Source: Streptomyces otsuchiensis
GTDB lineage: Bacteria > Actinomycetota > Actinomycetes > Streptomycetales > Streptomycetaceae
Assembly (NCBI RefSeq): GCF_004305975.1
Contig: NZ_BHZI01000020.1
Coordinates: 1 to 34,548 of the forward strand
Length of the DNA: 34,548 bases
Direction of reading: 5' to 3'
Below are positions 18,739 to 27,816 of this stretch, one piece after another. The first letter of the stretch is position 1. The number at the start of each line of letters is the position of its first letter. Made by a program: the position numbers and the translations under genes. The notes below the pieces were generated by a model. That model was not told where the DNA came from and ran no database searches. It worked only from the letters and a program-made list of their open reading frames with translations.

Positions 18739-19697
18739 TGAGCACGCTGACCGCACTGTCCTCGCTCGCGGCGGAGACCTCCACCTCCGGTGGCGAGGCC
18801 GCGCAGTTCTGGATCCTCGCGCCGATCGCCGTGGCCGGCGGGCTGGGCACGGTGCTGATGCGCCGGGCCGTCTACTCGGCGCTCTGCCTGGCCGGGACCA
18901 TGGTCATCCTGGCGCTGTTCTACCTGGCCAACGGCGCCTACTTCCTCGGCGTGGTGCAGATCGTCGTCTACACCGGCGCCGTGATGATGCTCTTCCTCTT
19001 CGTGCTGATGCTGGTCGGTGTCAGCGCGGCGGACTCCCTCAAGGAGACGTTGAAGGGGCAGCGGCTCATCACCGCGGGCTTCGGGCTCGGCCTCGGCATC
19101 CTGCTGATCGCCGGTATCGGCCAGGCGTCCGTGGGCTCCTTCACCGGGCTGGCGGAGGCCAACGCGCAGGGCAACGTGCAGGGCCTGGCGTCGCTGCTGT
19201 TCACCCGCTACATGGTCGCCTTCGAGGTGACGGGCGTGCTGCTGACGGTCGCCGCCGTGGGCGCCACCATGCTGACCCACCGCGAGAAGATCGAACGCTC
19301 CAAGTCCCAGCGGGAGCAGTCGGAGGAGCGGGTCAAGGACGGCACCCAGGTGCCGCCGCTGCCCGCGCCCGGTGTCTACGCCCGCCACAACGCGGTCGAC
19401 ATCCCCGGCCTGCTGCCGGACGGCACGCCCTCCCCGCTGACCGTCAGCGCCACGCTCCAGGAGCGTGGCCAGGTCCGCGAGGTGCACCACGAGGCGATGG
19501 GTTCGCTGGCCGCGCTGGAACAGCGGACGGCCGACCACCAGAACCGGCCCGGTTCGGTCAGCGGCGCGCTGGGTCCCGGCGCCCGCCCCGAACGGGAGTC
19601 CAACCGGGGCGAGTCCGGCTCGACCCGTACCACCGACGCGACCGGCACCGCCGGCGACGACGGTGACAGCGACGGCGCCGAGGAGGCCGGCAAGTGA
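18738..19697 (+). CDS. nuoJ: NADH-quinone oxidoreductase subunit J
   Basis: This 319-aa membrane subunit is read from ATG 18738, seven bases after GGAGG; the in-frame GTG at 18735 is too close to that site. Five membrane helices occupy about residues 20-180, including the [19 protein letters not shown] segment typical of NuoJ/ND6, whose pi-bulge helix helps coupling. The remaining roughly 130 residues are a hydrophilic tail, much longer than in E. coli NuoJ (184 aa), starting with a charged helix ([18 protein letters not shown]) and ending in Gly/Asp/Thr-rich sequence. The end overlaps nuoK by GTGA. Confidence 0.95.
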   Translation: MSTLTALSSLAAETSTSGGEAAQFWILAPIAVAGGLGTVLMRRAVYSALCLAGTMVILALFYLANGAYFLGVVQIVVYTGAVMMLFLFVLMLVGVSAADSLKETLKGQRLITAGFGLGLGILLIAGIGQASVGSFTGLAEANAQGNVQGLASLLFTRYMVAFEVTGVLLTVAAVGATMLTHREKIERSKSQREQSEERVKDGTQVPPLPAPGVYARHNAVDIPGLLPDGTPSPLTVSATLQERGQVREVHHEAMGSLAALEQRTADHQNRPGSVSGALGPGARPERESNRGESGSTRTTDATGTAGDDGDSDGAEEAGK

Positions 19698-19993
19698 GTC
19701 CCGAGAACTATCTCCATCTCTCGGCGCTGCTGTTCACCATCGGTGCCTGCGGTGTGCTCCTGCGCCGCAACGCCATCGTGGTCTTCATGAGCATCGAGCT
19801 GATGCTGAACGCCGCCAACCTGGCGCTGGTCACCTTCTCCCGCATGCACGGGAACCTCGACGGCCAGATCATGGCGTTCTTCGTCATGGTCGTCGCCGCC
19901 GCCGAGGTCGTGGTCGGGCTGGCGATCATCGTCATGGTCTATCGCTCGCGCCACTCGGCTTCGGTCGACGACGCAAGTCTGATGAAGCTGTAA
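19694..19993 (+). CDS. nuoK: NADH-quinone oxidoreductase subunit K
   Basis: This 99-aa membrane subunit starts at GTG 19694. It has three membrane helices and the two membrane-buried glutamates known to be needed for proton pumping, E35 ([16 protein letters not shown]) and E71 ([11 protein letters not shown]), matching E. coli E36 and E72. NuoK links NuoJ and NuoN in the membrane arm. It ends in TAA 27 bases before nuoL. Confidence 0.97.
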   Translation: MSPENYLHLSALLFTIGACGVLLRRNAIVVFMSIELMLNAANLALVTFSRMHGNLDGQIMAFFVMVVAAAEVVVGLAIIVMVYRSRHSASVDDASLMKL

Positions 19994-20020
19994 GGCCAGC
20001 GGAAGAATGTGGAGTTACCA

Positions 20021-21916
20021 GTGGAATCGTTGATCGGACTGCTCGTCGCGGCACCGCTGCTCGGCGCGGCGGTGCTGCTTGTGGGCGGTCGTCGCCTGGA
20101 CCGCTTCGGCCACTGGCTGGCCACCGGCCTCGCCGCGCTGTCCTTCACCTTCGCCGCCGTGCTCTTCTTCGACATGCTCGGCCGGGAGGGCGCCGACCGG
20201 GCGTTGAGCCAGCACCTGTACAGCTGGGTGCCGGTGGCCGACTTCCAGGCCGACATCGCCTTCCAGCTCGACCAGTTGTCCATGACGTTCGTGCTGCTGA
20301 TCACCTCGGTGGGCACGCTCATCCATCTGTACTCCATCGGGTACATGGAGCACGACGTCCGCCGCCGCCGGTTCTTCGCGTATCTGAACCTGTTCCTCGC
20401 GGCGATGCTGGTCCTGGTCCTCGCCGACAACTACCTGCTGCTGTACGTCGGCTGGGAGGGTGTCGGTCTCGCCTCGTTCCTGCTGATCGGCTTCTGGCAG
20501 CACAAGCCGAGCGCGGCGACGGCGGCGAAGAAGGCGTTCGTGGTCAACCGGGTCGGTGACATCGGCCTGGCCATCGCGATCTTCCTGATGTTCTCCACCT
20601 TCGGCACCTTCGCCTTCGGCCCGGTGCTCGGCTCCGCCGAGCAGGCGAGCGAGGGCACGCTGACCGCGATCGGCCTGATGCTGCTGCTCGCCGCGTGCGG
20701 CAAGTCGGCCCAGGTGCCGCTGCAGTCCTGGCTGGGTGACGCGATGGAGGGCCCCACTCCGGTCTCGGCCCTCATCCACGCCGCGACCATGGTCACCGCC
20801 GGTGTCTACCTGGTGGTCCGCTCCGGCGCCATCTTCGACGGCGCCCCCGACGCCCAGACCGTCGTGGTCATCGTCGGCGCGGTGACGCTGCTGTTCGGTG
20901 CGATCGTCGGTTGCGCCAAGGACGACATCAAGAAGGCGCTGGCCGGTTCGACGATGTCGCAGATCGGCTACATGATGCTGGCGACCGGGCTCGGCCCGAT
21001 CGGCTACGTCTTCGCGATCATGCACCTGGTCACCCACGGCTTCTTCAAGGCCGGGCTCTTCCTCGGGGCCGGCTCGGTGATGCACGGCATGAACGACGAA
21101 GTGGACATGCGCCGTTACGGCGGTCTGCGGAAGTACATGCCGGTCACCTTCGTCACCTTCGGCCTCGGCTACCTGGCGATCATCGGCTTCCCCTATCTCT
21201 CCGGGTTCTTCTCCAAGGACGAGATCATCTACGCGGCCTTCGCGAAGGGCGGCACCGAGGGCTGGATCCTGGGCGGCGTCACGCTGCTCGGCGCGGCCCT
21301 GACCGCCTTCTACATGACCCGGATCATGCTGCTGACGTTCTTCGGTGAGAAGCGCTGGCAGCGGGACGCCGAGGGCAACGAGCCGCACCCGCACGAGTCC
21401 CCGAAGTCCATGACGATCCCCATGATCGTGCTGGCCGTCGGTTCCGTCGGGGCGGGCTTCTTCTTCAACCTGAACCACAACTTCGTCGACTGGCTGTCGC
21501 CGGTGGTCCCGACCGCCGACGGCGACTCCCCGATCAGCCACGGCATGGTCTCCGTCGCGGCCACCGTGCTGATGCTGGTCGGCGTGGGCGCCGCCTGGCT
21601 CCAGTACGGCCGCCGTCCGGTGCCCGAGGTCGCGCCGACCGGCCGCTGGATCACCCGGGCCGCCCGACGCGACCTGCTGCAGGACGACTTCAACCACGCG
21701 GCGTTCGTCACCCCCGGCAACTACCTGACCCGCGGGCTGGTCTACGTCGACCACAAGCTGGTGGACGGCGTCGTCAACGGCACCGCGGCCATGTTCGGGG
21801 GGCTCTCCGGGCGGCTGCGGAAGACGCAGAACGGCTTCGCCCGCAGCTATGCGGCATCGATGTTCGGCGGCGCGGCGATCCTGATCGCCGTGACCCTGCT
21901 GATGAGGGCGGTCTAA
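20021..21916 (+). CDS. nuoL: NADH-quinone oxidoreductase subunit L
   Basis: This 631-aa antiporter-like subunit lies at the far end of the membrane arm. The GTG at 20021 ([15 protein letters not shown]) is chosen because GGAG lies six bases before it. The upstream in-frame GTG at 20009 would add MELP and a rare TTA leucine codon. About 14-16 membrane helices are visible, with [39 protein letters not shown] and [20 protein letters not shown] as Mrp-like channel signatures, the last two carrying the channel His and Lys residues. NuoL pumps protons and provides the long lateral helix near its C-terminus. Confidence 0.96.
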   Translation: MESLIGLLVAAPLLGAAVLLVGGRRLDRFGHWLATGLAALSFTFAAVLFFDMLGREGADRALSQHLYSWVPVADFQADIAFQLDQLSMTFVLLITSVGTLIHLYSIGYMEHDVRRRRFFAYLNLFLAAMLVLVLADNYLLLYVGWEGVGLASFLLIGFWQHKPSAATAAKKAFVVNRVGDIGLAIAIFLMFSTFGTFAFGPVLGSAEQASEGTLTAIGLMLLLAACGKSAQVPLQSWLGDAMEGPTPVSALIHAATMVTAGVYLVVRSGAIFDGAPDAQTVVVIVGAVTLLFGAIVGCAKDDIKKALAGSTMSQIGYMMLATGLGPIGYVFAIMHLVTHGFFKAGLFLGAGSVMHGMNDEVDMRRYGGLRKYMPVTFVTFGLGYLAIIGFPYLSGFFSKDEIIYAAFAKGGTEGWILGGVTLLGAALTAFYMTRIMLLTFFGEKRWQRDAEGNEPHPHESPKSMTIPMIVLAVGSVGAGFFFNLNHNFVDWLSPVVPTADGDSPISHGMVSVAATVLMLVGVGAAWLQYGRRPVPEVAPTGRWITRAARRDLLQDDFNHAAFVTPGNYLTRGLVYVDHKLVDGVVNGTAAMFGGLSGRLRKTQNGFARSYAASMFGGAAILIAVTLLMRAV

Positions 21917-21919
21917 CTA

Positions 21920-23518
21920 ATGTCATTTCCCTTGCTGACGGCCACGGTTCTGGCGCCCGCCATCGGTGCGGTCGCCACCGCGGTCGTGCCCTCGGCCCGG
22001 CGCACCCTCGCCAAGTGGGTCGCCCTGGCCGCCTCCGTGGTCACCGCCGTGCTGGCCGCGCTGGTGCTGATCCGGTTCGAGCCGGGCGGTGACCGCTACC
22101 AGCTGACCGAGTCCCACGCCTGGATCCCGGACTTCGGGGTCAGCTACGAACTCGGTGTCGACGGCATCGGTGTGGCGCTGGTGGCGCTGACCGCGGTCCT
22201 GGTGCCCTTCCTCATCGGTGCCGGCTGGAACGACGCCGACCCCAAGGAGGACGAGACGCCCGCCGGTCGCCGGTGGCGTCCCACCCAGGGGTTCTTCGCC
22301 CTGATCCTCATGGTCGAGGCGATGGTGGTGATGTCGTTCGTCGCGACCGACATCTTCCTCTTCTACATCTTCTTCGAAGCCATGCTGATCCCGATGTACT
22401 TCCTCATCGGCGGCTTCGGGGACCGCGCCGGGGAGAACTCCGAGAGCCAGCAGGCCAAGCAGCGTTCGTACGCGGCCGTGAAGTTCCTGCTGTACAACCT
22501 GGCCGGCGGCCTGATCATGCTGGCCGCGATCATCGGCCTCTACGTCGCCACCTCCGATCTGCCCGGCGGCGGTACCTTCTCGCTTCAGGCCATCACCGAG
22601 GCGCGGGCCTCCGGCGAGCTGACCTTCGCGCAGAACACCGAACGCCTGCTGTTCCTGGGCTTCTTCATCGCGTTCGCCATCAAGGCGCCGCTGTGGCCGC
22701 TGCACACCTGGCTGCCCAACGCGATGGGGGAGTCCACCGCGCCGGTCGCCGTGCTGATCACGGCGGTCGTCGACAAGGTCGGCACCTTCGCGATGCTGCG
22801 GTTCTGCCTCGGGTTGTTCCCGGAGGCGAGCGCCTGGGCCACCCCGGTGGTCATCGCGCTGGCGCTGGTCTCGATCGTCTACGGCGCGCTGCTGGCCATC
22901 GGCCAGCGGGACATGAAGCGACTGATCGCCTACGCGTCGATCAGCCACTTCGGCTTCATCGTCCTCGGCATCTTCGCGATGACCAGCCAGGGCCAGAGCG
23001 GCGCCACGCTGTACATGGTCAACCACGGCATCGCCACCGCCGCGCTGATGCTGGTCGCGGGCTTCCTGATCTCCCGCCGCGGCTCGCGCCTGATCGCCGA
23101 CTACGGCGGCGTGCAGAAGACGGCGCCGATCCTGGCCGGCACCTTCCTGATCGGCGGACTCGCGACGCTCTCGCTGCCGGGAACCGGCCCGTTCATCAGC
23201 GAGTTCCTGGTGCTGGTCGGCACCTTCACCCGCTACCCGGTGGCCGGGATCATCGCCTGCGCCGGCATCGTGCTCGCCGCGCTGTACGTCCTCATCCTCT
23301 ACCAGCGCACCATGACCGGTCCGGTGCGCCCCGAGCTGTCGAGGATGCCGGACCTGCGGCCGCGTGAACTCGCCGTGGTGGCACCGCTGATCGCGCTGCT
23401 GATCTTCCTCGGTGTTTTCCCCAAGCCGCTCACCGACATCGTGGAACCGTCGGTCCAGCACACCCTCTCCGACGTCGGCGAGAGTGACCCCGAGCCGGAA
23501 CTGGAGGCCCGCCGATGA
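21920..23518 (+). CDS. nuoM: NADH-quinone oxidoreductase subunit M
   Basis: This 532-aa antiporter-like subunit starts at ATG 21920, three bases after the nuoL stop, with only a weak, distant GAGGG upstream, so coupling to nuoL translation is likely. About 14 membrane helices are visible. Conserved channel residues are seen in YIFFEAMLIPMYFLIGGFG (the E of FFEA), AIKAPLWPLHTWLPNA and RLIAYASISHFGFIVLG. A charged loop at about residues 105-122 (Asp/Glu/Arg-rich) is cytoplasmic or external. It forms one of the three proton channels of the membrane arm. Confidence 0.96.
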   Translation: MSFPLLTATVLAPAIGAVATAVVPSARRTLAKWVALAASVVTAVLAALVLIRFEPGGDRYQLTESHAWIPDFGVSYELGVDGIGVALVALTAVLVPFLIGAGWNDADPKEDETPAGRRWRPTQGFFALILMVEAMVVMSFVATDIFLFYIFFEAMLIPMYFLIGGFGDRAGENSESQQAKQRSYAAVKFLLYNLAGGLIMLAAIIGLYVATSDLPGGGTFSLQAITEARASGELTFAQNTERLLFLGFFIAFAIKAPLWPLHTWLPNAMGESTAPVAVLITAVVDKVGTFAMLRFCLGLFPEASAWATPVVIALALVSIVYGALLAIGQRDMKRLIAYASISHFGFIVLGIFAMTSQGQSGATLYMVNHGIATAALMLVAGFLISRRGSRLIADYGGVQKTAPILAGTFLIGGLATLSLPGTGPFISEFLVLVGTFTRYPVAGIIACAGIVLAALYVLILYQRTMTGPVRPELSRMPDLRPRELAVVAPLIALLIFLGVFPKPLTDIVEPSVQHTLSDVGESDPEPELEARR

Positions 23519-23588
23519 GGAACCGGGAAGCCATCGGCGACCGTGACCCGAGCCGCCGCAACGGCGGGGCGAACGAGGAGACTTCACA
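23519..23588 (+). other. nuoM-nuoN gap
   Basis: This 70-bp gap holds a short CCGCCG-CAA-CGGCGG hairpin and the nuoN ribosome site. The hairpin is too small to be a convincing terminator. It may stabilise the mRNA or limit nuoN translation. Confidence 0.35.
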
Positions 23589-25214
23589 GTGAACAGCTGG
23601 ACGCACGCGCAGGGGGTGCTGGAGACACCGCAGTTCGAGTGGGTCGCGCTCTCACCCACGCTCATCGTGGTGGGCGCCGCCGTCCTCGGTGTGCTCATCG
23701 AGGCGTTCGCGCCGCGCCGTTACCGGTACGGCAGCCAGGTCGTCCTGGCCGTCCTCGCCCTGGCCGTGGCGTTCGCCGCGGTGGTCGGTCTCGCGGCCAA
23801 CGGTCACGCCGGCGCCGAGGCGCAGATCGCGGGCATGGGCGCGCTGGCCGTGGACGGGCCGACGCTCTTCCTCCAGGGAGTGCTGCTGCTGATCGGCTTC
23901 GTGTCGGTCTTCCTCTTCGCCGAACGACGGCTGGAGCCGGCCGAACACGGCCGGGCGGTCGACTCGTTCGCCGCGCAGGCGGCCGCGACGCCCGGTGGCA
24001 CCGCTGAGAAGCTGGCGGTGAGGTCCGGTTACACCACGACCGAGATCTTCCCGCTGATGCTGTTCGCGCTCGGCGGCATGCTGCTGTTCCCGGCCGCCAA
24101 CGACCTGCTGATCCTCTTCATCGCGCTGGAAGTCCTCTCGCTGCCGCTGTACCTGCTGTGTGCGCTCGCCCGGCGCCGGCGCCTGCTGTCGCAGGAGGCC
24201 GCGGTCAAGTACTTCCTGCTGGGAGCCTTCGCCTCCGCGTTCCTGCTCTTCGGGATCGCGCTGCTCTACGGCTACGCGGGAACTCTGTCCTACGCCGGGA
24301 TCGCCGACGTCATCTCCGGCGCCCCCTCCTCACAGGTGGACCCGGGCCTGGCCGCGACCATGGGCAACGACGCCTACCTGCTGATCGGCGGCGCGCTGGT
24401 CATCATGGGCCTGCTGTTCAAGGTCGGCGCCGTGCCGTTCCACATGTGGACCCCGGACGTCTACCAGGGCGCCCCGACCCCGGTGACCGGCTTCATGGCC
24501 GCCGCCACCAAGGTCGCCGCGTTCGGTGCCCTGCTGCGGCTGCTGTACGTCACGCTGCCCGGCATGCGCTGGGACTGGGAGCCGGTGCTGTGGGGCGTCG
24601 CCATCGCCTCGATGCTGGCGGGCGCGGTCATCGCGATCACCCAGACCGACGTGAAGCGGCTGCTCGCCTACTCCTCCATCGCGCACGCCGGGTTCATCCT
24701 CGCGGGTGTGGTGGCGGTCAGCCCCGAGGGTGTCTCCTCGGTGCTGTTCTACCTGGCGGCCTACTCCTTCGTGACGCTCGGCGCGTTCGCCGTGATCACG
24801 CTGGTGCGCGACGGTGACGGCGAGGCCACCCACCTCTCCAAGTGGGCCGGTCTCGGGCGGCGTTCACCGCTGCTGGCGGGTGTCTTCGCGCTGTTCCTGC
24901 TGGCGTTCGCCGGTATCCCGCTGACCTCCGGCTTCGCCGGGAAGTTCGCGGTGTTCCGGGCCGCGGCGGACTCGGGTGCGATGCCGCTGGTGATCGTCGG
25001 TGTGATCGCCTCGGCGATCGCGGCGTTCTTCTACGTCCGGGTCATCGTGCTGATGTTCTTCAGCGAACCGCAGCCCGGCGGCCCGTCCGTGGTGGTGCCG
25101 AGCCTGATGACGACCTCGATGCTGGGTGTCTCCGTGGTCGCCACGGTGGTGCTGGGCGTCGCGCCGCAGTACTTCCTGGACCTCGCCGGGCAGGCGGGGG
25201 TCTTCGTCCGCTGA
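23589..25214 (+). CDS. nuoN: NADH-quinone oxidoreductase subunit N
   Basis: This 541-aa antiporter-like subunit starts at GTG 23589 with GAGGAG seven bases upstream. It has about 14 membrane helices. Family signatures include LFIALEVLSLPLYLLCALAR, LLFKVGAVPFHMWTPDVYQG and LLAYSSIAHAGFILAGVVA, holding the channel Glu, Lys and His residues. It is the proximal antiporter-like channel next to NuoK. It is the last gene of the operon and is followed by a perfect terminator hairpin. Confidence 0.97.
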   Translation: MNSWTHAQGVLETPQFEWVALSPTLIVVGAAVLGVLIEAFAPRRYRYGSQVVLAVLALAVAFAAVVGLAANGHAGAEAQIAGMGALAVDGPTLFLQGVLLLIGFVSVFLFAERRLEPAEHGRAVDSFAAQAAATPGGTAEKLAVRSGYTTTEIFPLMLFALGGMLLFPAANDLLILFIALEVLSLPLYLLCALARRRRLLSQEAAVKYFLLGAFASAFLLFGIALLYGYAGTLSYAGIADVISGAPSSQVDPGLAATMGNDAYLLIGGALVIMGLLFKVGAVPFHMWTPDVYQGAPTPVTGFMAAATKVAAFGALLRLLYVTLPGMRWDWEPVLWGVAIASMLAGAVIAITQTDVKRLLAYSSIAHAGFILAGVVAVSPEGVSSVLFYLAAYSFVTLGAFAVITLVRDGDGEATHLSKWAGLGRRSPLLAGVFALFLLAFAGIPLTSGFAGKFAVFRAAADSGAMPLVIVGVIASAIAAFFYVRVIVLMFFSEPQPGGPSVVVPSLMTTSMLGVSVVATVVLGVAPQYFLDLAGQAGVFVR

Positions 25215-25252
25215 CCGGTTCGCGCGGTGGCTCGCGCGGTGGGCGGTTTCCT

Positions 25253-25302
25253 CGAACGGCCGGTGGCCGGGACCTCGACGGGTCCCGGCCACCGGCCGTT
25301 CG
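25253..25302. terminator. perfect 22-bp terminator hairpin after nuoN
   Basis: Arms 25253-25274 and 25281-25302 are exact reverse complements with a 6-nt loop, starting 38 bases past the nuoN stop. It also lies 35 bases beyond the stop of the converging lipoprotein gene on the minus strand, so it can serve both directions. Confidence 0.85.
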
Positions 25303-25312
25303 GGTGTCGGTG

Positions 25313-25337
25313 ACGGCGTCGGCGTCGGCGTCGGCGT
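25313..25337. repeat. CGGCGT hexamer microrepeat
   Basis: About four tandem CGGCGT units lie between the nuo terminator and the stop codon of the lipoprotein gene. It looks like slippage-prone, non-coding sequence. Confidence 0.5.
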
Positions 25338-25852
25338 CAGGGTCGCAGCCGCCGGAACTCCTCCTTGGTGCCGTCGTCCCAGACCAGCCGGAGGGAGTCG
25401 CCGCCGTCGCCCAGCGTCGGGAAGGCGGTGCGGTTGAGGAGCGCGCCGGGGCCCGAGCCGGCGTCGGTGCACTGCAGGGCGATCTCGGGCGACGCCTCGC
25501 CCATGGTGAGCCGCCCGAAGGGGCAGGCGTAGGTCTCGTACCCGAGGGGCGACGGCACGTACTGGACCACCGCGGCGTCGGCCCCCGACGGTTCGAGGAC
25601 GGTCAGCGTCGCGCCCTCGCGGCCCTCGTGGCCGTCTCGGTCCCCGTCTGCGGCAGGAACGCTCCAGACCCCGGCGAAGCCCTCCAGCGCGCTCTCCGGC
25701 GCCGTGGCCGGTTCTCTGCCGCCGCCAGGGTCTCCGCTGTCCACGTCGCTCCCGCAGCCGCCCAGCAGCAGCCCGGCGGCGAGCGTCAGCGTCAGGGCCA
25801 GGGCCGGTGCTCCGGCGGGCCTTGGTGCGCAGCGTCGTCGCACGGCGTTCAC
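25337..25852 (-). CDS. lipoprotein, third member of a paralogous triplet
   Basis: This 171-aa protein uses GTG 25852 (AGGAG lies very close); a second GTG three codons in is also possible. It has a lipoprotein signal ending LLLGGC (C33), a short acidic/proline linker, then a domain with GVW (W63), cysteines C110 (ACPFG) and C128 (IALQC), and an ending LRLVWDDGTKEEFRRL. The same layout, with the cysteines 17-18 residues apart, is in the two neighbouring upstream genes, pointing to tandem duplication and divergence. The cysteines may form a disulfide outside the cell. I do not recognise the family and assign no function. A run of CGGCGT repeats follows the stop. Confidence 0.75.
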   Translation of the reverse strand: MNAVRRRCAPRPAGAPALALTLTLAAGLLLGGCGSDVDSGDPGGGREPATAPESALEGFAGVWSVPAADGDRDGHEGREGATLTVLEPSGADAAVVQYVPSPLGYETYACPFGRLTMGEASPEIALQCTDAGSGPGALLNRTAFPTLGDGGDSLRLVWDDGTKEEFRRLRP

Positions 25853-25867
25853 CCTCTCCTGAGACCA

Positions 25868-25897
25868 CGACGGCTCCCGGGAAACCGGGAGCCGTCG
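25868..25897 (-). terminator. GAAA-loop terminator between lipoprotein genes
   Basis: A 13-bp perfect stem (25868-25880 with 25885-25897) closes a GAAA tetraloop. It lies 22 bases past the stop of the middle lipoprotein gene and before the next gene, so the two are probably at least partly separate transcripts. Confidence 0.75.
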
Positions 25898-25919
25898 GAT
25901 GTCTCGCTGCCGCGGAAGG

Positions 25920-26531
25920 TCAGTCCCCGCTGCCGGGCCCGCCCGGGAGGATCGACTCCAGCTCGTCGAGGTCGATGCCCTCGAAGTCGATGGAGCCGGG
26001 GTCGAAGCCCTCCAGCTCGTCGAGGCCGAACTCGCCGAGGTCGAGGTCGGCGAAGTCGACGGCCTGGTCGGCGATCCGCTCGTAGAGCCGCTGGCCGCCG
26101 CCGTCCCAGGCGACGGTCAGGCCCTCGCCGCTCACCTCGGCCCGGCCCGCGTTGTACTCGGTCGCCACGGAGCACTGCAGGCTGATCACGACCTGGCCCG
26201 CGGCCTCCTGAGCGCCGCCGAGGCAGGCGTCGTTGGGGGTGATCAGCGTCGCCAGGCCGTCCGAGCCGATCTGGAGCAGGGTGTCGCCGCCGGAGGAACT
26301 TCCCCAGATACCGGCGAGTTCGGCGCTGACGGTGCCGCCGGTGTCGTCACCGGGCTCCTCGCCGTCCGCGTCGGCGTCGCCGGTGTCCTCGCCGTCGGTG
26401 CCCTGCTGCTCGCTCTGGTCGGCCGCCGAGTCCTCCGCAGCGTCGTCGTCACCGCTGCTGCCGCACCCGGTGGCCAGCAGCACCACGGCGGCGGCCAGCG
26501 CCGGCCCGGCCAGGCGTATCGGCTTGTTCAT
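25920..26531 (-). CDS. lipoprotein, second member of a paralogous triplet
   Basis: This 203-aa protein starts at ATG 26531 behind a GAGGGAG ribosome site. The signal ends LLATGC (C23). Residues 27-66 are an Asp/Glu/Gly-rich linker. The core has AGIW (W76), C103 (ACLGG), C120 (ISLQC) and LTVAWDGGGQRLYERI, matching the pattern of its neighbours. A C-terminal acidic tail of about 45 residues, built from D/E-L-x repeats (DLDLGEFGLDELEGFDPG), is unique to this copy and could bind cations or a basic partner; that is inference. It is anchored to the outer face of the cytoplasmic membrane. Function unknown. Confidence 0.78.
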   Translation of the reverse strand: MNKPIRLAGPALAAAVVLLATGCGSSGDDDAAEDSAADQSEQQGTDGEDTGDADADGEEPGDDTGGTVSAELAGIWGSSSGGDTLLQIGSDGLATLITPNDACLGGAQEAAGQVVISLQCSVATEYNAGRAEVSGEGLTVAWDGGGQRLYERIADQAVDFADLDLGEFGLDELEGFDPGSIDFEGIDLDELESILPGGPGSGD

Positions 26532-26703
26532 GGTCTCCCTCTCGGTCCAGCTCCCGCGCCCGGAGCGGGCACGGTGACGGGCGTTCCGGAGCGGCCGGGC
26601 GGACCCGGCGCTCCGCGCGGCGCGGAGCCGCACTCCGTACTCTGCCCTACGCGCGGTGCCCGGCGGCAGCGGAGCCGGGCGAAGCGGGCCGGATCGGCCG
26701 GTT

Positions 26704-26729
26704 CTCTCCCCGGTGGCGGGAGGGGAGAG
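26704..26729 (-). terminator. hairpin after the first lipoprotein gene
   Basis: CTCTCCCC (26704-26711) pairs with GGGGAGAG (26722-26729) around a 10-nt loop, four bases past the stop codon on the minus strand. It is a modest candidate terminator. Confidence 0.4.
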
Positions 26730-26733
26730 GCCG

Positions 26734-27387
26734 TCAGCTCTCCCAGGGGCCGACGTAGGTGTGGGTGACGTCCCGCTCGTCACCGCCCTCCTCGACCCAG
26801 GTCACGAGGATGTCGTCGCCGTCCTGGACGATGGCGGCGGTGAGCGTCTTGTCGCCGTCCTCGTCGCAGTGCAGCACCGTGAACCAGTCACTGACGGGGC
26901 TGCCGAACAGCACCCCGATGCACTCCTCGGTGGAGACCGGGTCGAACCAGGCGGCGTTGGCGAAGCCGGTGCCGGTGTCCTGCTGGGCCATGATGCCGAA
27001 GAACGTGTCGTCCTCGCCCTCCCAGATGCCCTCGATCTCCTCGCCGATGTTGGCCGAGCTGTCGGGGACGGCGTCCGCGCCGGGGGAGCTGTCGGCGTCC
27101 GGGGTGGGGGAGGTGTCCGGGTCCTCCTCCCAGTCCTGCCAGTCCTCCCACTCCTCGACCTCGTCGGCGTCGAAGTCGTCGGCACCGACGCCCTCGCCGG
27201 GGATGAGGGTGAACTGGTCGCGGGCCTCGCGCAGATCGATGAGCGCCTCGCGCAGCGCCTCGTTGGAGGAGTCGCTCTCCGACCCCCCGTCGGAGCCGCC
27301 GCCGTCGTCGGAGCTGCCGCCGCAGCCGGTGAGCAGCAGTCCGGCAGTGGCCGTCGCGGCGATGGCCAGCCGCGTCCTTCGCTTCAT
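26734..27387 (-). CDS. lipoprotein, first member of a paralogous triplet
   Basis: This 217-aa protein starts at ATG 27387 after AGGGGG. The signal ends LLLTGC (C22), followed by a Gly/Ser/Asp linker and a helix (EALREALIDLREARDQF, 43-59). Residues 75-89 are an unusual acidic-tryptophan stretch (EVEEWEDWQDWEED). The core has EGIW (W122), C156 (EECIG), C174 (TVLHC) and ILVTWVEEGGDERD, the same order and spacing as the two downstream genes. The helix and the tryptophan stretch are not in the other copies. It is probably displayed on the cell surface; no function can be assigned. Confidence 0.78.
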   Translation of the reverse strand: MKRRTRLAIAATATAGLLLTGCGGSSDDGGGSDGGSESDSSNEALREALIDLREARDQFTLIPGEGVGADDFDADEVEEWEDWQDWEEDPDTSPTPDADSSPGADAVPDSSANIGEEIEGIWEGEDDTFFGIMAQQDTGTGFANAAWFDPVSTEECIGVLFGSPVSDWFTVLHCDEDGDKTLTAAIVQDGDDILVTWVEEGGDERDVTHTYVGPWES

Positions 27388-27816
27388 GAGTCGCCCCCTG
27401 GCGGGCGGTGCGTGGGCCCGGTGTCCGTGCCCCGGGGCGGGGCCGGCCCGCTCCGCCGCGCCGTCCGTTCTCGTCTCGTCGACCGTGGACCGGTCGTGCG
27501 GTGCCGGCTGCGGCGGACGGGCGTCCAGGCGTCCGGTGGAGTGCCCGGGGCGGGTGCCCCGTCCGGTCGGCCGTCCGATCCGTACCGCATCGCGCCGTAC
27601 GTTCTTCTGAATGTACACGCCAGCGTGGGGGTGGTTGGTTGCGCCGAGAGCACGGTTCGATGAGGTTCCGTACGCCGCGCGCCTCAGGCCCGGGGGCGGT
27701 GTCCGGCCGGCCGCGCGGGAGGCCGGGAGACGAACCGGCCCCGTCCCGGTGGGGACGGGGCCGACGCGGCGTGATCGTGGAGCGCTTCGGGTGCTCCGGT
27801 AGGGGCTTCGGGCGGC
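27388..27816. other. intergenic region before the lipoprotein triplet
   Basis: This 429-bp gap separates the fahA stop from the first lipoprotein start. It holds the fahA terminator (27736-27763). On the minus strand a TACATT (27612-27617) could be a -10 for the lipoprotein gene, but no -35 is convincing. No gene is seen. Confidence 0.45.
27736..27763 (-). terminator. terminator after fahA
   Basis: A 12-bp perfect stem (27736-27747 with 27752-27763) and GGTG loop lie about 53 bases past the minus-strand fahA stop. Confidence 0.75.

Noticed and set aside
25313-25337. CGGCGT repeats considered as a CRISPR or attachment site
   Set aside because: The units are 6 bp with no spacers and no cas or integrase genes nearby; they are a simple microrepeat.
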